Part shown: piece by piece, positions 25,377 to 33,116 of the stretch
Layout of the letters: each line of letters opens with the position of its first letter
Numbering within the stretch: the stretch's first letter is position 1
Source: Actinomycetes bacterium
GTDB lineage: Bacteria; Actinomycetota; Acidimicrobiia; Acidimicrobiales; JAJYXR01
Assembly: GCA_021801525.1 (NCBI GenBank)
Contig: JAJYXW010000185.1
Span: forward strand, 1-38,975
Reading direction: 5' to 3'
DNA length: 38,975 nt
Position numbers and translations under genes: made by a program
The notes under the pieces: generated by a model
Told to the model about the DNA's origin: nothing
Databases searched by the model: none
What the model saw: the letters and a program-made list of their open reading frames with translations, nothing else

Positions 25377-26447
25377 GTGGAGCTCACCTTTGGCGGCGCG
25401 AATGCCGGGACAGCGGCAGCGCAGAGGGAGCCCGCCGGGCCGCTCGACGTGGTGGCCATCGGCAACGCGCTTCTAGACGTTCTGGTGGATGTCGCTCCAG
25501 AGCGGATAGAGCGCGCGGGGCTGCGCATCGCTGAGATGGCCCTGGTCGACCTCGAGCGGGCAGAGCAGCTCCTCGAAGGCCTTGTGCCGGTGAGTGAGGT
25601 TTCAGGGGGGTCGGCTGCCAACACAGCTGTCGGTGTAGCTGCCCTTGGCGGTCAGGCTGGCTACCTGGGGAAGGTGGCCCGGGACGCTGCCGGCAGCACC
25701 TTCATCCGGGATATGCGCCAGGCGGGGGTGAGCTTTCGAGGGCCGGCAGGGCCGGCGGGGCCGGCCTCGGCTACGGGGAGGTGCGTGGTGATGGTGAGCC
25801 CCGGCGGCGAGAGGACCATGGCCACCTACATAGGGGCTGCGGGAGAGCTCGGGCCGGACGACCTGGACCGGGCGTTACTCCAGAGAGCGAAGATCGTTTA
25901 TCTCGAAGGCTATCTGTGGGATTTCCCGCTGGCCAGGGATGCGATGCGCTTGGCTGTCGACCTGGCGCACGCCAACGAGTCACTGGTGGCGCTGAGCGTG
26001 TCGGACCCCTCCTGTGTCGAGCGCCACCGGTCCGAGTTCATGGCCCTGCTGAGCGAGGACGTCGACTTGCTCTTCGCGAACGAGGCGGAGGCCACGTCGC
26101 TGCTCGGGAGCGGCTCGCTCGATGACGTGGCGCGCGCTCTCGATGAGTCCGGGGTGGTGGCCGCCGTAACCATGGGGGCGGGTGGATCGCTGGTGGTGGC
26201 GCCAGAGGGCACGGCCAGGGTGCCGGCAGCGCCCGTGGCGACGGCAGTGGTGGACACGACCGGAGCGGGAGATCTCTACGCTGCCGGGTTCCTCTTCGGC
26301 CTGGCCCGGGGCGCGGATCCCGAGACGAGTGCCCGCATAGGCAGCGTGTGCGCCGCCGAGGTTGTCACCCACTACGGGGCGCGACCTGTTGCCGACCTCG
26401 GCGCCCTGGTAGCCGACGCCGGCCTGATGCCTGCCTCTTCGAGGTGA
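25377..26447 (+). CDS. PfkB-family carbohydrate/nucleoside kinase
   Basis: A 356-residue ribokinase-fold kinase. The N-terminal signature GNALLDVLVDV is followed by GGSAANTAVGVAALGG, the substrate/lid region VVMVSPGGERTMATYIGAAGEL, and the C-terminal PfkB signature DTTGAGDLYAAGFLFGLARG, whose Asp is the catalytic base. The pattern GSAANT...GERTM is closest to adenosine-kinase-like members, but sugar kinases share it, so the substrate is left open. A 9-bp repeat gives GPAGPAGPA at about 122-130, beside the lid. It is transcribed from a likely leaderless promoter, divergent from pepN. Confidence 0.88.
   Translation: MELTFGGANAGTAAAQREPAGPLDVVAIGNALLDVLVDVAPERIERAGLRIAEMALVDLERAEQLLEGLVPVSEVSGGSAANTAVGVAALGGQAGYLGKVARDAAGSTFIRDMRQAGVSFRGPAGPAGPASATGRCVVMVSPGGERTMATYIGAAGELGPDDLDRALLQRAKIVYLEGYLWDFPLARDAMRLAVDLAHANESLVALSVSDPSCVERHRSEFMALLSEDVDLLFANEAEATSLLGSGSLDDVARALDESGVVAAVTMGAGGSLVVAPEGTARVPAAPVATAVVDTTGAGDLYAAGFLFGLARGADPETSARIGSVCAAEVVTHYGARPVADLGALVADAGLMPASSR
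25740..25768. repeat. 9-bp repeat in the PfkB gene
   Basis: Three near-perfect copies of GGGCCGGCG-type 9-mers encode GPA three times in a surface loop. Confidence 0.7.
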
Positions 26448-26450
26448 CGG

Positions 26451-26489
26451 CAGCGACCGACTGCCACAGCGACCGACTGCCACAGCGAC
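26451..26489. repeat. 16-bp tandem repeat downstream of the PfkB gene
   Basis: CAGCGACCGACTGCCA occurs at 26451 and 26467 and partly at 26483. It lies between two convergent genes, right after the kinase stop codon. The period is not a multiple of three. Confidence 0.9.
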
Positions 26490-26499
26490 AAATGGCGGT

Positions 26500-27144
26500 T
26501 CAGGGTGAGGCGTCGCGCGGGGGCTCGGGTGGCAGGTAGGTGACCTCGAGGTCGCCCAGGCGTACGAGCGCCGACGCCACGAAGCGCGCCAGCGAGGCCA
26601 CCGGCTCTCCGAGCCCGGAGGGATCCTCTAGCAGCGCGTAGCCGAGGCGAAACGTTCCCTGGTACGTGGTCTCCATGGCATAGCGCGTCGTCCCGTCTGC
26701 CTCCGTCACCTGCTCGAGCAGGGGGGCGGTCCGCACCAGCACCTCGCCGCCGGCTTCGGGGCTTTCCTCGGGCAAGCAGGCGATCACCTGTGCGAGGTCG
26801 GGCGCGCGGGCCAGCCGCTGCTGGCGCAGTGTGATCTCGAGCACGATCTCCGGGAAGTCCTCGGGCGGCTCGCCGATGGACCACGAGCGAAAGGCGCTCT
26901 GGCTCCAAGTAGGCCAGTCGACCGACACGTCTGCCCTCACGCGTGGAGGCTGTTCCTCCCCTGGGAGGCTGTAGGAAGTTTCCCAGGAGACGTCGCCGAG
27001 GAACACGTCCACCTGGAAGCGCTCCTCGACCGCCTGGCGCTGCAGCAGGGCGTCTTCCAGCGCGCCGCGCATGGCGCCGATGAAATCCATGAGGATGTGG
27101 TCGATCATGGTCTGCAAGACGCTACCGTTCACGGTGTGGTCCAT
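26500..27144 (-). CDS. Hypothetical protein, 214 residues
   Basis: I recognise no family. The protein starts at ATG 27144 (MDHTVNGSVLQTMIDHILMDF); an open extension to 27285 looks like shadow sequence. It is acidic and soluble, without signal peptide or membrane segment. Visible features are an amphipathic N-terminal helix (IDHILMDFIGAMRGALEDALLQRQ), a central beta-rich region (VDVFLGDVSWETSYSLPGE, ADVSVDWPTWSQSAFRSW) and EIVLEITLRQQRL, and a C-terminal region LGDLEVTYLPPEPP. GC-rich third positions support coding. It is divergent from the GDPD gene with only 47 bp between starts, so the two may share control. Confidence 0.7.
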   Translation of the reverse strand: MDHTVNGSVLQTMIDHILMDFIGAMRGALEDALLQRQAVEERFQVDVFLGDVSWETSYSLPGEEQPPRVRADVSVDWPTWSQSAFRSWSIGEPPEDFPEIVLEITLRQQRLARAPDLAQVIACLPEESPEAGGEVLVRTAPLLEQVTEADGTTRYAMETTYQGTFRLGYALLEDPSGLGEPVASLARFVASALVRLGDLEVTYLPPEPPRDASP

Positions 27145-27191
27145 GTGGAAGCCCCGATGAGACAGGCTTCTCGGCCTGGCGGAGGAGCTCG

Positions 27192-28133
27192 ATGAGCGCC
27201 GTCGACGCCGGGCGGCCCGGCAGGCGCCGAGGCGCAGACCCCACCTCGGGCCGGCCGGTGTGCTCCTGGCGTCTGGAGACCCCATGGACTCGCAGAAGGG
27301 TCATTGCCTACGCTCACCAGGGTGGCGCCTGGGAGGCTCCGTCGTCGACCCTCTATGCGATCGAGCGGGCAGTCGAGGGTGGGGCCACTGGCATAGAGCT
27401 GGACGTTCACGCCACCGCTGACGGTCACCTGGTCGTCTGCCACGATTCCACCGTGGACAGGACAACCGGAGGCAGCGGCGCCATCTCGGAGCTCAGCCTC
27501 GAAGAGGTTCTCCTCCTCGACAACGGCTACAGGTTCACGCCTGGCTCGGACGCCGCAGTGGGTCTGCCCGAGTCCTCTTACCCCTTCCGGGGTCGTGCTC
27601 CTGCCGACCATGCGTTCGGCGTGGCTACCTTGACCGAGGTGCTGGAGCTGCTCTCAGCTCACCCTGGCGTGGTGCTCAACCTGGACATCAAGGCCACTGC
27701 TCCGGCGGTGCGCCCTTACGAGGAGGCCCTCGCACGAGTGCTCGCAGAGCACGGCAGGGCAGACGGAGTCATCGTCGCTTCCTTCCTCGACCAAGCTACG
27801 GAGGCCTTCTCCAAGCTCGCGCCTCACGTGGCGACGTCGGCTGGCACCCTTGGAGTAGCGGAGTTCTGGCGCGCTCTGCGAGAAGGAGTCGAGCCTCCTG
27901 CGATGCGCCATGTTGCCCTGCAGGTGCCCGCCACTCGAGGCGACCTCGTCGTGGTAGACGAGGACTTCGTGGAGGTGGCGCATGCCCACGGCCTTGCGGT
28001 GCACGTGTGGACTGTGAACGACGAGCAGGAGATGGCCCGCCTGGTCGAGCTCGGAGTGGACGGGATTATCACCGACATTCCCAGCGTTCTGGTAGCGCTG
28101 CTCGACCGGATGGGGGTCGCCTGGCACCCATGA
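27192..28133 (+). CDS. Glycerophosphodiester phosphodiesterase family protein
   Basis: A 313-residue TIM-barrel GDPD. The core begins at about residue 40: AYAHQGGAWEAPSSTLYAI, then the metal ligands in GIELDVHATADGHLVVCHDSTVDRTT (Glu and Asp of ELD, catalytic His of CHD), LNLDIKA and the C-terminal VHVWTVNDEQEM and GVDGIITDIP. It would hydrolyse glycerophosphodiesters from phospholipid turnover. The usual HRG and PENT are HQG and PSST, and the third ligand appears as Asp rather than Glu. I believe this is an actinobacterial subfamily trait rather than inactivation. ATG 27192 follows GGAGGAG by 4 nt, fixing the start. Confidence 0.87.
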   Translation: MSAVDAGRPGRRRGADPTSGRPVCSWRLETPWTRRRVIAYAHQGGAWEAPSSTLYAIERAVEGGATGIELDVHATADGHLVVCHDSTVDRTTGGSGAISELSLEEVLLLDNGYRFTPGSDAAVGLPESSYPFRGRAPADHAFGVATLTEVLELLSAHPGVVLNLDIKATAPAVRPYEEALARVLAEHGRADGVIVASFLDQATEAFSKLAPHVATSAGTLGVAEFWRALREGVEPPAMRHVALQVPATRGDLVVVDEDFVEVAHAHGLAVHVWTVNDEQEMARLVELGVDGIITDIPSVLVALLDRMGVAWHP

Positions 28134-28207
28134 GAACCCGGGCGTCGCCAGCGCGCGGTGTGTTGGCGAAGAAGTGCCGCCCGTGAAGTACCGCCGGCTG
28201 GGCGGGC

Positions 28208-28291
28208 TCAGCCCCGACCGCAGTTGGGGCGCTTGCCGTGGTTCGCCTTCTTCTTCGTGCGCACTTTGCGCTTGCTGGTCCGTTTCGACAT
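28208..28291 (-). CDS. Ribosomal protein bL37 (small basic 50S protein)
   Basis: A 27-residue protein, over 40% Lys/Arg, beginning MSKRTSKRKVRTKKK and containing the hallmark ANHGKRPN. It matches the 24-residue bL37 first seen in the mycobacterial large subunit, which binds near the peptidyl-transferase region and has no E. coli counterpart. Here the C-terminus has four more residues (CGRG). ATG 28291 is chosen because it matches known bL37 length; the open frame continues upstream to 28420 but only as repeat-derived sequence. TAGGGT ends 8 nt before the ATG, so the mRNA may be leaderless. It is convergent with the GDPD and divergent from ychF. Confidence 0.88.
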   Translation of the reverse strand: MSKRTSKRKVRTKKKANHGKRPNCGRG

Positions 28292-28299
28292 GGTTTGCC

Positions 28300-28305
28300 A
28301 CCCTA
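28300..28305 (-). promoter_or_regulatory. Candidate -10 box of the bL37 gene
   Basis: TAGGGT on the minus strand is followed by 8 nt and the bL37 ATG, close to the leaderless spacing at other genes here. GGGTGG within it could instead be a weak Shine-Dalgarno. Confidence 0.35.
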
Positions 28306-28372
28306 CCATCAGCCTGCGCTGCTGGCTGCCACGATGCCCTGGCTCGCCATTCGCCCGGCCGCTTGCAAACCG

Positions 28373-28450
28373 CCTGAACCTCGTGCCTGAACCTCGTGCC
28401 GGCGTCTTGTGCCTAAACATTGTGCCTGGACCTCGTGCCGGCGTCTTGTT
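28373..28450. repeat. Compound 13/26-bp tandem repeat upstream of ychF
   Basis: CCTGAACCTCGTG occurs at 28373 and 28386. The second copy continues as CCGGCGTCTTGTG, and the whole 26-bp pair recurs later as CCTGGACCTCGTG-CCGGCGTCTTGTT, with a diverged CCTAAACATTGTG between. The array ends 2 bp before the ychF -10 box, so it occupies the -35 and upstream promoter region. Confidence 0.85.
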
Positions 28451-28452
28451 GC

Positions 28453-28458
28453 TAGCGT
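28453..28458 (+). promoter_or_regulatory. Candidate -10 box of the ychF transcription unit
   Basis: TAGCGT is followed by exactly 7 nt and a GTG at 28466 that opens a 15-codon reading frame ending on the ychF start codon. It has the same spacing as the boxes before pepN, the PfkB gene and metG. Confidence 0.5.
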
Positions 28459-28465
28459 CGGTCCC

Positions 28466-28513
28466 GTGATCTCACCAATGCCTCGACACGCCGGGTGGGC
28501 TGGGTACGTCTGA
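28466..28513 (+). CDS. Candidate leaderless leader peptide (15 codons) coupled to ychF
   Basis: GTG 28466 opens MISPMPRHAGWAGYV and stops at TGA 28511-28513, whose last base is the first base of the ychF ATG (TGATG). The start sits 7 nt after TAGCGT, so the mRNA would begin at or next to this codon. ychF has no good Shine-Dalgarno, so ribosomes finishing the leader could re-initiate on ychF. This would explain how ychF is translated. The peptide itself resembles nothing I know. An equivalent arrangement precedes the AtuA-like gene. The reading is inferred from position alone. Confidence 0.4.
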   Translation: MISPMPRHAGWAGYV

Positions 28514-29598
28514 TGGAGCGTCTTGGCATAGCCGGCCTTCCGAACTCGGGCAAGACTTCGCTCTTCAACGCGCTCACGGGTGCCAGCTCGCCCGTGGCTC
28601 CCCATCCGTTCACCACGATCGAGACCACCGTTGGTGTGGCGCCCCTGCCGGATGGCCGCCTGGAGGCTCTTGCTGCCATGAGCGCGAGCCGCAAAGTGGT
28701 CCGGGCAGGCGTAGAGCTGGTGGACATAGCAGGCCTGGTTGCAGGCTCCTCGACGGGCGAGGGTCTCGGCAATCGCTTCCTCGCTGGCATCCGGGAGGTG
28801 GACGCCCTCTGCCTCGTGCTGCGTGCCTTCGAGAGCCCCGAGGTGCCGGGCGACTCAGACCCTGTCTCTGCGCTCGAGACCCTGGAGCTCGAGCTCGTGC
28901 TGGCCGACCTGTCATCCGTGGAGGCACAGCTGGACAAGCGCCGCAAGGCGGCGCGGGTGGCCAAGGGCGATAGGGCCCTGGCGGGCCTTCTCGATGCGAT
29001 GGAGGCAGCCAGGGCCTCCTTGGCCGAAGGTGTCCCCCTCTATCGCTCCTCGCTCTCGGCGGAGGACATCGAGGCTCTGGGGGAGCTTTTCCTGCTCACG
29101 GCGAAGCCGGTTGTGGCCGTCGTGAACATCGGGGAGGACCAGCTCGGTGAGGAGAAGAGCCTGACGTCTCGAGTGGCGGAGTCCCTCACGGGCCATGGCG
29201 AGGTGCTCGGAGTCTGCGTCCAGCTCGAGGCCGAGGCCGCTGAGCTAGCGCCTCAGGCTCGCCAGGAGATGCTCCAGGGCCTGGGTCTGGGTGACGGGGC
29301 CCTTCCCAGGGTCGCGCACGCCGCGTATGCAGCGATCGGCAGGAGCACCTTCTTCACCACCGGCGAGAAGGAGTCGCGCGCTTGGAGCTTTCGCAGCGGT
29401 GCCGGCGCGCCCGAATGCGCGGGGGTGATCCATTCCGACCTGCAGAGAGGTTTCATCAGAGCAGAGGTCATCTCGTGCGAGGAGCTGCTCGAGATCGGGT
29501 CGTGGGCAAAGGCCAAGGCAGGGGGACGGATCCGCCTCGAGGGAAAGGACTACAAGGTGGCTGATGGCGACGTGCTCGAGATCCGCTTCAACGTATAG
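28513..29598 (+). CDS. ychF: Redox-regulated ATPase YchF (Obg-family, OLA1-like)
   Basis: A 361-residue P-loop protein of the Obg/YchF subfamily. G1 is GLPNSGKTSLFNALTG (about 7-22), the G2 region PHPFTTIETTVGV, G3 VDIAGLVAGSSTGEGLGNRFL, and the G4 region VVNIGED lacks the GTP-specific NKxD, as expected for YchF, which prefers ATP. The C-terminal TGS-like domain (about 275-361) ends VADGDVLEIRFNV. YchF binds ribosomes and acts in stress responses. ATG 28513 gives the conserved MERLGIAGLPN start; a GTG at 28495 adds six unconserved residues. It heads the block of translation and housekeeping genes, 2 bp before the DUF192 gene. Confidence 0.95.
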   Translation: MERLGIAGLPNSGKTSLFNALTGASSPVAPHPFTTIETTVGVAPLPDGRLEALAAMSASRKVVRAGVELVDIAGLVAGSSTGEGLGNRFLAGIREVDALCLVLRAFESPEVPGDSDPVSALETLELELVLADLSSVEAQLDKRRKAARVAKGDRALAGLLDAMEAARASLAEGVPLYRSSLSAEDIEALGELFLLTAKPVVAVVNIGEDQLGEEKSLTSRVAESLTGHGEVLGVCVQLEAEAAELAPQARQEMLQGLGLGDGALPRVAHAAYAAIGRSTFFTTGEKESRAWSFRSGAGAPECAGVIHSDLQRGFIRAEVISCEELLEIGSWAKAKAGGRIRLEGKDYKVADGDVLEIRFNV

Positions 29599-29600
29599 CG

Positions 29601-29966
29601 GTGCGTAGCGAAGGCGGCTCGGACAAGGCGGCCTCGTGGCTGCTCAGGGACGGCGAGGTGCTTGCTTCCGCCGAGGTGGCCTCCGGCGTGCTGGCTCGCT
29701 CGTGGGGCCTCCTCGGCAGAGCCGGCTACGAGGGTGCCTTGCTGCTCCCTCACACGAGGGCCGTTCATACCATCGGCATGCGCTTCGCAATAGACGTGGC
29801 GTTCTTGGACGGTGCGCTCGTAGTTGTCGCCACCACCACAATGCATCCATGGCGCATGGGCCTTCCCCGTCCTCGGGCCAGGAGCGTCCTCGAGGCGCAA
29901 GCGGGCGCTTTCGAGCGCTGGCGACTCCTCCCGGGCGACCGGCTCGAGCTGAGGCACGTGACGTGA
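29601..29966 (+). CDS. DUF192-family protein
   Basis: A 121-residue protein with the DUF192 core: VLARSWGLLGRAGYEGALLLPHTRAVHTIGMRFAIDVAFLDGALVVVA, read here in two parts, then PWRMGLPRPRARSVLEAQAGAF and LLPGDRLEL. This small beta-rich fold occurs in many bacteria with no agreed function. Many members are secreted, but this one has no signal peptide. The start is GTG 29601, 2 bp after ychF stops. Its own stop overlaps the rsmI start (GTGA), so it is a full member of the operon. Confidence 0.85.
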   Translation: MRSEGGSDKAASWLLRDGEVLASAEVASGVLARSWGLLGRAGYEGALLLPHTRAVHTIGMRFAIDVAFLDGALVVVATTTMHPWRMGLPRPRARSVLEAQAGAFERWRLLPGDRLELRHVT

Positions 29967-30991
29967 CCCGATCAAAGCGCAGCGAGGTGCGCAGCGAGGT
30001 GCGCAGCGAGGTGCGCGGCCAGCTGGTGCTCGTAGGCACGCCTATAGGCAACCTTGGCGACCTGACACCGCGCGCGGTGGAGGCTTTGGGCGCTGCCTCC
30101 GCTATCTACTGCGAGGACACTCGGCGGACGAGGGCGCTGCTCGCCCATGCCGGAGTCACGGGCCGCAGGCTCGTCTCGCTCGGCGCTTACAAGGAGGCCC
30201 TCCGTGTCGAGGAGGTGCTGGGGCGGCTCCGCGCAGGAGAGCGAGTGGCGGTCGTGTCGGATGCGGGGATGCCTGGTATCTGCGATCCCGGGGCGCGCCT
30301 CGTCGCCGCGGCTGTCGAAGCGGGGCTCGATGTGGACGCAGTCCCCGGACCCAATGCCGCCCTGACGGCTCTGGTGCTGAGTGGGTTCGACGCATCTCGC
30401 TTCTGCTTCGAGGGGTTCCTCCCGAGGAGTGGAGGCGAGCGGCGACGCCGGATCGCATCCATAGCTTCAGAGGTACGGACTGTCTTGCTGCACGAGGCAC
30501 CCGGAAGGCTCGCAGGGACCTTGTGCGACCTGGCCGAGGCTTGCGGTGCTGATCGCCATGCTGTGGTCGCGCGCGAGCTGACCAAGCTCTTCCAGGAGCT
30601 GTGGCGCGGCACGTTGGCGGAGGGTGTCGCTTGGGCCCAGGAGAGAGAGGTGCGTGGCGAGGTGGTGGTCGTGCTGGCAGGCTCGGACGGGTCTGCCGGT
30701 CCGGCTGGGAGGTATAGCGCGCGGGGGGGCACAGATGCCGGAGTCGGCGACGAGGAGGTTCGACGCGCCCTCGCGACGCTGCTTGCCGGCGGGGCGGGCG
30801 TCCGTACGGCCGCCTCGCAGGTGGCCGGCGACCTGGGCGTGACGCGCCGGAGGGCGTACGAGACCGCGCTCGCTATGAAGCGTGACTCCAGGCAGCCGAC
30901 GGTAGTCTCGAACGCCATGACGAGCGACTCGAGCGAGGGCCCGGGAGTTGCCGGTCCTTTCTGCTCGTCGCCGAGGAAGGGACAGAGGTGA
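29963..30991 (+). CDS. rsmI: 16S rRNA (cytidine-1402-2'-O)-methyltransferase
   Basis: A 342-residue SAM-dependent methyltransferase of the tetrapyrrole-methylase fold. [79 protein letters not shown] and [12 protein letters not shown] are RsmI signatures. It 2'-O-methylates C1402 in the 30S decoding centre. The family usually has about 280-290 residues. The extra length comes from an N-terminal SEVR repeat (12-bp, three copies) and a Ser/Gly tail after the helical C-terminal domain. GTG 29963 overlaps the DUF192 stop, and its stop overlaps the msrA start. It lies in an operon with a second 16S rRNA modifier, rsmA, downstream. Confidence 0.93.
   Translation: MTRSKRSEVRSEVRSEVRGQLVLVGTPIGNLGDLTPRAVEALGAASAIYCEDTRRTRALLAHAGVTGRRLVSLGAYKEALRVEEVLGRLRAGERVAVVSDAGMPGICDPGARLVAAAVEAGLDVDAVPGPNAALTALVLSGFDASRFCFEGFLPRSGGERRRRIASIASEVRTVLLHEAPGRLAGTLCDLAEACGADRHAVVARELTKLFQELWRGTLAEGVAWAQEREVRGEVVVVLAGSDGSAGPAGRYSARGGTDAGVGDEEVRRALATLLAGGAGVRTAASQVAGDLGVTRRRAYETALAMKRDSRQPTVVSNAMTSDSSEGPGVAGPFCSSPRKGQR
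29978..30013. repeat. 12-bp tandem repeat at the rsmI N-terminus
   Basis: CGCAGCGAGGTG occurs three times without interruption and encodes RSEV three times between the start codon and the first conserved strand of RsmI. Confidence 0.95.
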
Positions 30992-31521
30992 CAGCCGATC
31001 CATACGCCCAGGCGCCGCCCGTCGAGCCGGGCGACATTCCCGAGGGTCTTGCCCGTGCCACCTTCGCGGCCGGATGTTTCTGGGGCGTAGAAGCCGTGTT
31101 CCGTGCGGTCACCGGCGTGGTGGACGTGGTATGCGGTTACACCGGCGGCAGCGTGGCCGCGCCGAGCTACGAGCAGGTCTGCTCGGGGAGCACCGGCCAC
31201 GCGGAAGCCGTGCTCGTGACTTACGATCCGTCGGTCGTCTCCTACGAGAACCTCCTCGACGAGCTCTGGCGCCATCACGATCCGACGACGCCCGATCGCC
31301 AGGGACCCGACGTGGGCACGCAGTACCGCTCGGCCGTCTTCTTCCATGGCGCAGACCAGGAGCGTGCGGCCAGGATGTCGCGTGACGCGGTCCAGGCCCG
31401 TTTCTCGCGGCCTATCGTGACGGAGATCGTACCTGCGCTCACGTTCTGGCCGGCCGAGGAGTACCACCAGCGTTACGTCGAACGGACAGGACGCCCGAGC
31501 TGCCACACTGCGAACTGGTGA
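30988..31521 (+). CDS. msrA: Peptide-methionine (S)-S-oxide reductase
   Basis: A 177-residue MsrA that repairs methionine-S-sulfoxide. The catalytic Cys30 is in AAGCFWGVE, followed by [39 protein letters not shown] in the usual order, and WPAEEYHQ. The only late Cys is in PSCHTAN near the C-terminus and could act as resolving Cys. GTG 30988 overlaps the rsmI stop (GTGA). It is cytosolic, with no signal peptide. It is followed by the metG promoter, so this may be the last gene of the ychF transcript or read through into metG. Confidence 0.95.
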   Translation: MTADPYAQAPPVEPGDIPEGLARATFAAGCFWGVEAVFRAVTGVVDVVCGYTGGSVAAPSYEQVCSGSTGHAEAVLVTYDPSVVSYENLLDELWRHHDPTTPDRQGPDVGTQYRSAVFFHGADQERAARMSRDAVQARFSRPIVTEIVPALTFWPAEEYHQRYVERTGRPSCHTANW

Positions 31522-31533
31522 GGCGTGTGTGGG

Positions 31534-31539
31534 TACGCT
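31534..31539 (+). promoter_or_regulatory. Candidate -10 box of metG, leaderless
   Basis: TACGCT is followed by 7 nt and GTG 31547, the start that gives the conserved metG N-terminus. A farther GTG at 31529 lies upstream of the box and is therefore disfavoured. Confidence 0.45.
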
Positions 31540-31546
31540 ACGTGCA

Positions 31547-33052
31547 GTGGCCCGCTACTACGTAACGACACCCATCTACTACGTGAACGACGCTCCGCAC
31601 GTAGGCCATGCTTACGCGACGGTCAATGCCGACGCCCTGGCGCGTTGGCATCGCCTGGTCGGCGACGACGTGCTGTTTCTCACCGGAACCGACGAGCACG
31701 GTCTCAAGGTTGCCCAGGCGGCGGCGGCGAACGGCACCACTCCGGAAGAATGGACGAATCGCCTTGCCCCGCGCTTCCAAGCGGCCTGGGCGCAGCTCGA
31801 CGTATCGAACGACGACTTCATCAGGACTACCGAGGCGCGCCACCACCGGGCCGTGCAGGCGTTCTTGGGGAAGATATACGACAACGGCTTCATCTACTTG
31901 TCCACCTACAAAGGCTGGTACTGCGTCGCCTGCGAGCAGTACTACGCCGAGTCCGAGCTCGTGGAGGGCAACTGCCCCGACCATGGGAGGCCGGCGGAGT
32001 GGTACGAGGAGGAGAACTACTTCTTCCGCCTGAGCGCCTTCCAGGACGACTTGCTGGCTTGGTACGACTCCGAGCCATCTGCGGTGATGCCGGAGTCCAA
32101 GCGAAACGAGGCCTCGAGCTTCGTGAAGGGCGGCTTGCAGGACATCTCGATCACCAGGACGTCCCTCGAGTGGGGCGTGCAGGTGCCGTGGGACGCCGGT
32201 CACGTCTTCTACGTCTGGTACGACGCTCTCGTCAACTACTTGACGGCGATCGGCTATGGCGAGGATCCCGAGCGCTTCGCCGCATGGTGGCCGGCGGTTC
32301 ACCATCTGATCGGCAAGGAGATCACGCGGTTCCACTGCGTGTGGTGGCCGGCCATGTGCATGGCCGCCGGCATCGACCCGCCTTCGCAGGTGCTCGTTCA
32401 CGGATGGCTGCTCGTCGGCGGGGAGAAGATGTCCAAGTCGGGGTTGAACCAAATCTCACCGGGCGAGCTGGTCGACGACTTCGGCGTGGACGCGGTGCGC
32501 TACCACCTTCTCAGGGACACTCCTCTAGGCTCTGACGGCGACTTCTCCTACGAGGGTCTGACCGCCAGGTACAACGCGGACCTCGCCAACAACCTCGGCA
32601 ACCTGCTCGCCCGCGTGGCGACCGTCGTTGGCTCCAAGTGCGGCGGGGTGGGACCGGCTCCCGATCCGAGCAGCCGGCTCGCAGGCATCGCGGATGGTGT
32701 GGTCGCGCAGGCGGCCAGGGCGTGGAGCGAGTCCCAACCCCATGCCGCCCTCGAGGCGGCCTGGCGGCTCATCAGGGAGACCAACAGCGAGCTCGAGGCT
32801 GCTGAGCCCTGGAAGGCGATCCCCGGTCCCGAGGTAGACGCAGTGCTCGGGAGTGCTCTCGAAGCGCTCAGGATCGTGTCCCTGCTCGCCTTCCCGGCCA
32901 TGCCCCGAGCTTGCTCGGAGATCCGGGCCCGCATAGGGCTTCCCCCGGACCCCGGGCCGGAGCTGATGCCTGCCAGCGCGGCCTGGGGGGGGTACCCAGG
33001 GGGCCTCGAAGTGCTGAAGGGACCTGCTCTTTTCCCGAGGCGCCGGGTATGA
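31547..33052 (+). CDS. metG: Methionyl-tRNA synthetase
   Basis: A 501-residue class I aminoacyl-tRNA synthetase. ARYYVTTPIYYVNDAPHVGHAYATVNAD carries the HIGH motif as HVGH; then come FLTGTDEHG, the zinc-binding knuckle with CVAC and NCPDH (about 127-150), VYVWYDAL-type YVWYDALVNY, HLIGKEITRFH, and the KMSKS loop EKMSKSGLN. It charges tRNA-Met. It ends after the anticodon-binding helical domain and has no C-terminal EMAP-like dimerisation domain. The start is taken at GTG 31547, 7 nt after TACGCT. The tatD, rsmA and ispE genes follow on the same strand, a grouping common in actinobacteria. Confidence 0.97.
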   Translation: MARYYVTTPIYYVNDAPHVGHAYATVNADALARWHRLVGDDVLFLTGTDEHGLKVAQAAAANGTTPEEWTNRLAPRFQAAWAQLDVSNDDFIRTTEARHHRAVQAFLGKIYDNGFIYLSTYKGWYCVACEQYYAESELVEGNCPDHGRPAEWYEEENYFFRLSAFQDDLLAWYDSEPSAVMPESKRNEASSFVKGGLQDISITRTSLEWGVQVPWDAGHVFYVWYDALVNYLTAIGYGEDPERFAAWWPAVHHLIGKEITRFHCVWWPAMCMAAGIDPPSQVLVHGWLLVGGEKMSKSGLNQISPGELVDDFGVDAVRYHLLRDTPLGSDGDFSYEGLTARYNADLANNLGNLLARVATVVGSKCGGVGPAPDPSSRLAGIADGVVAQAARAWSESQPHAALEAAWRLIRETNSELEAAEPWKAIPGPEVDAVLGSALEALRIVSLLAFPAMPRACSEIRARIGLPPDPGPELMPASAAWGGYPGGLEVLKGPALFPRRRV

Positions 33053-33116
33053 CCTGCGCGTGCTTCCTCGGCGGGGAACCACGGGCGCCTCGCGCTGGCG
33101 ACGGCGGGTGTCCAGC

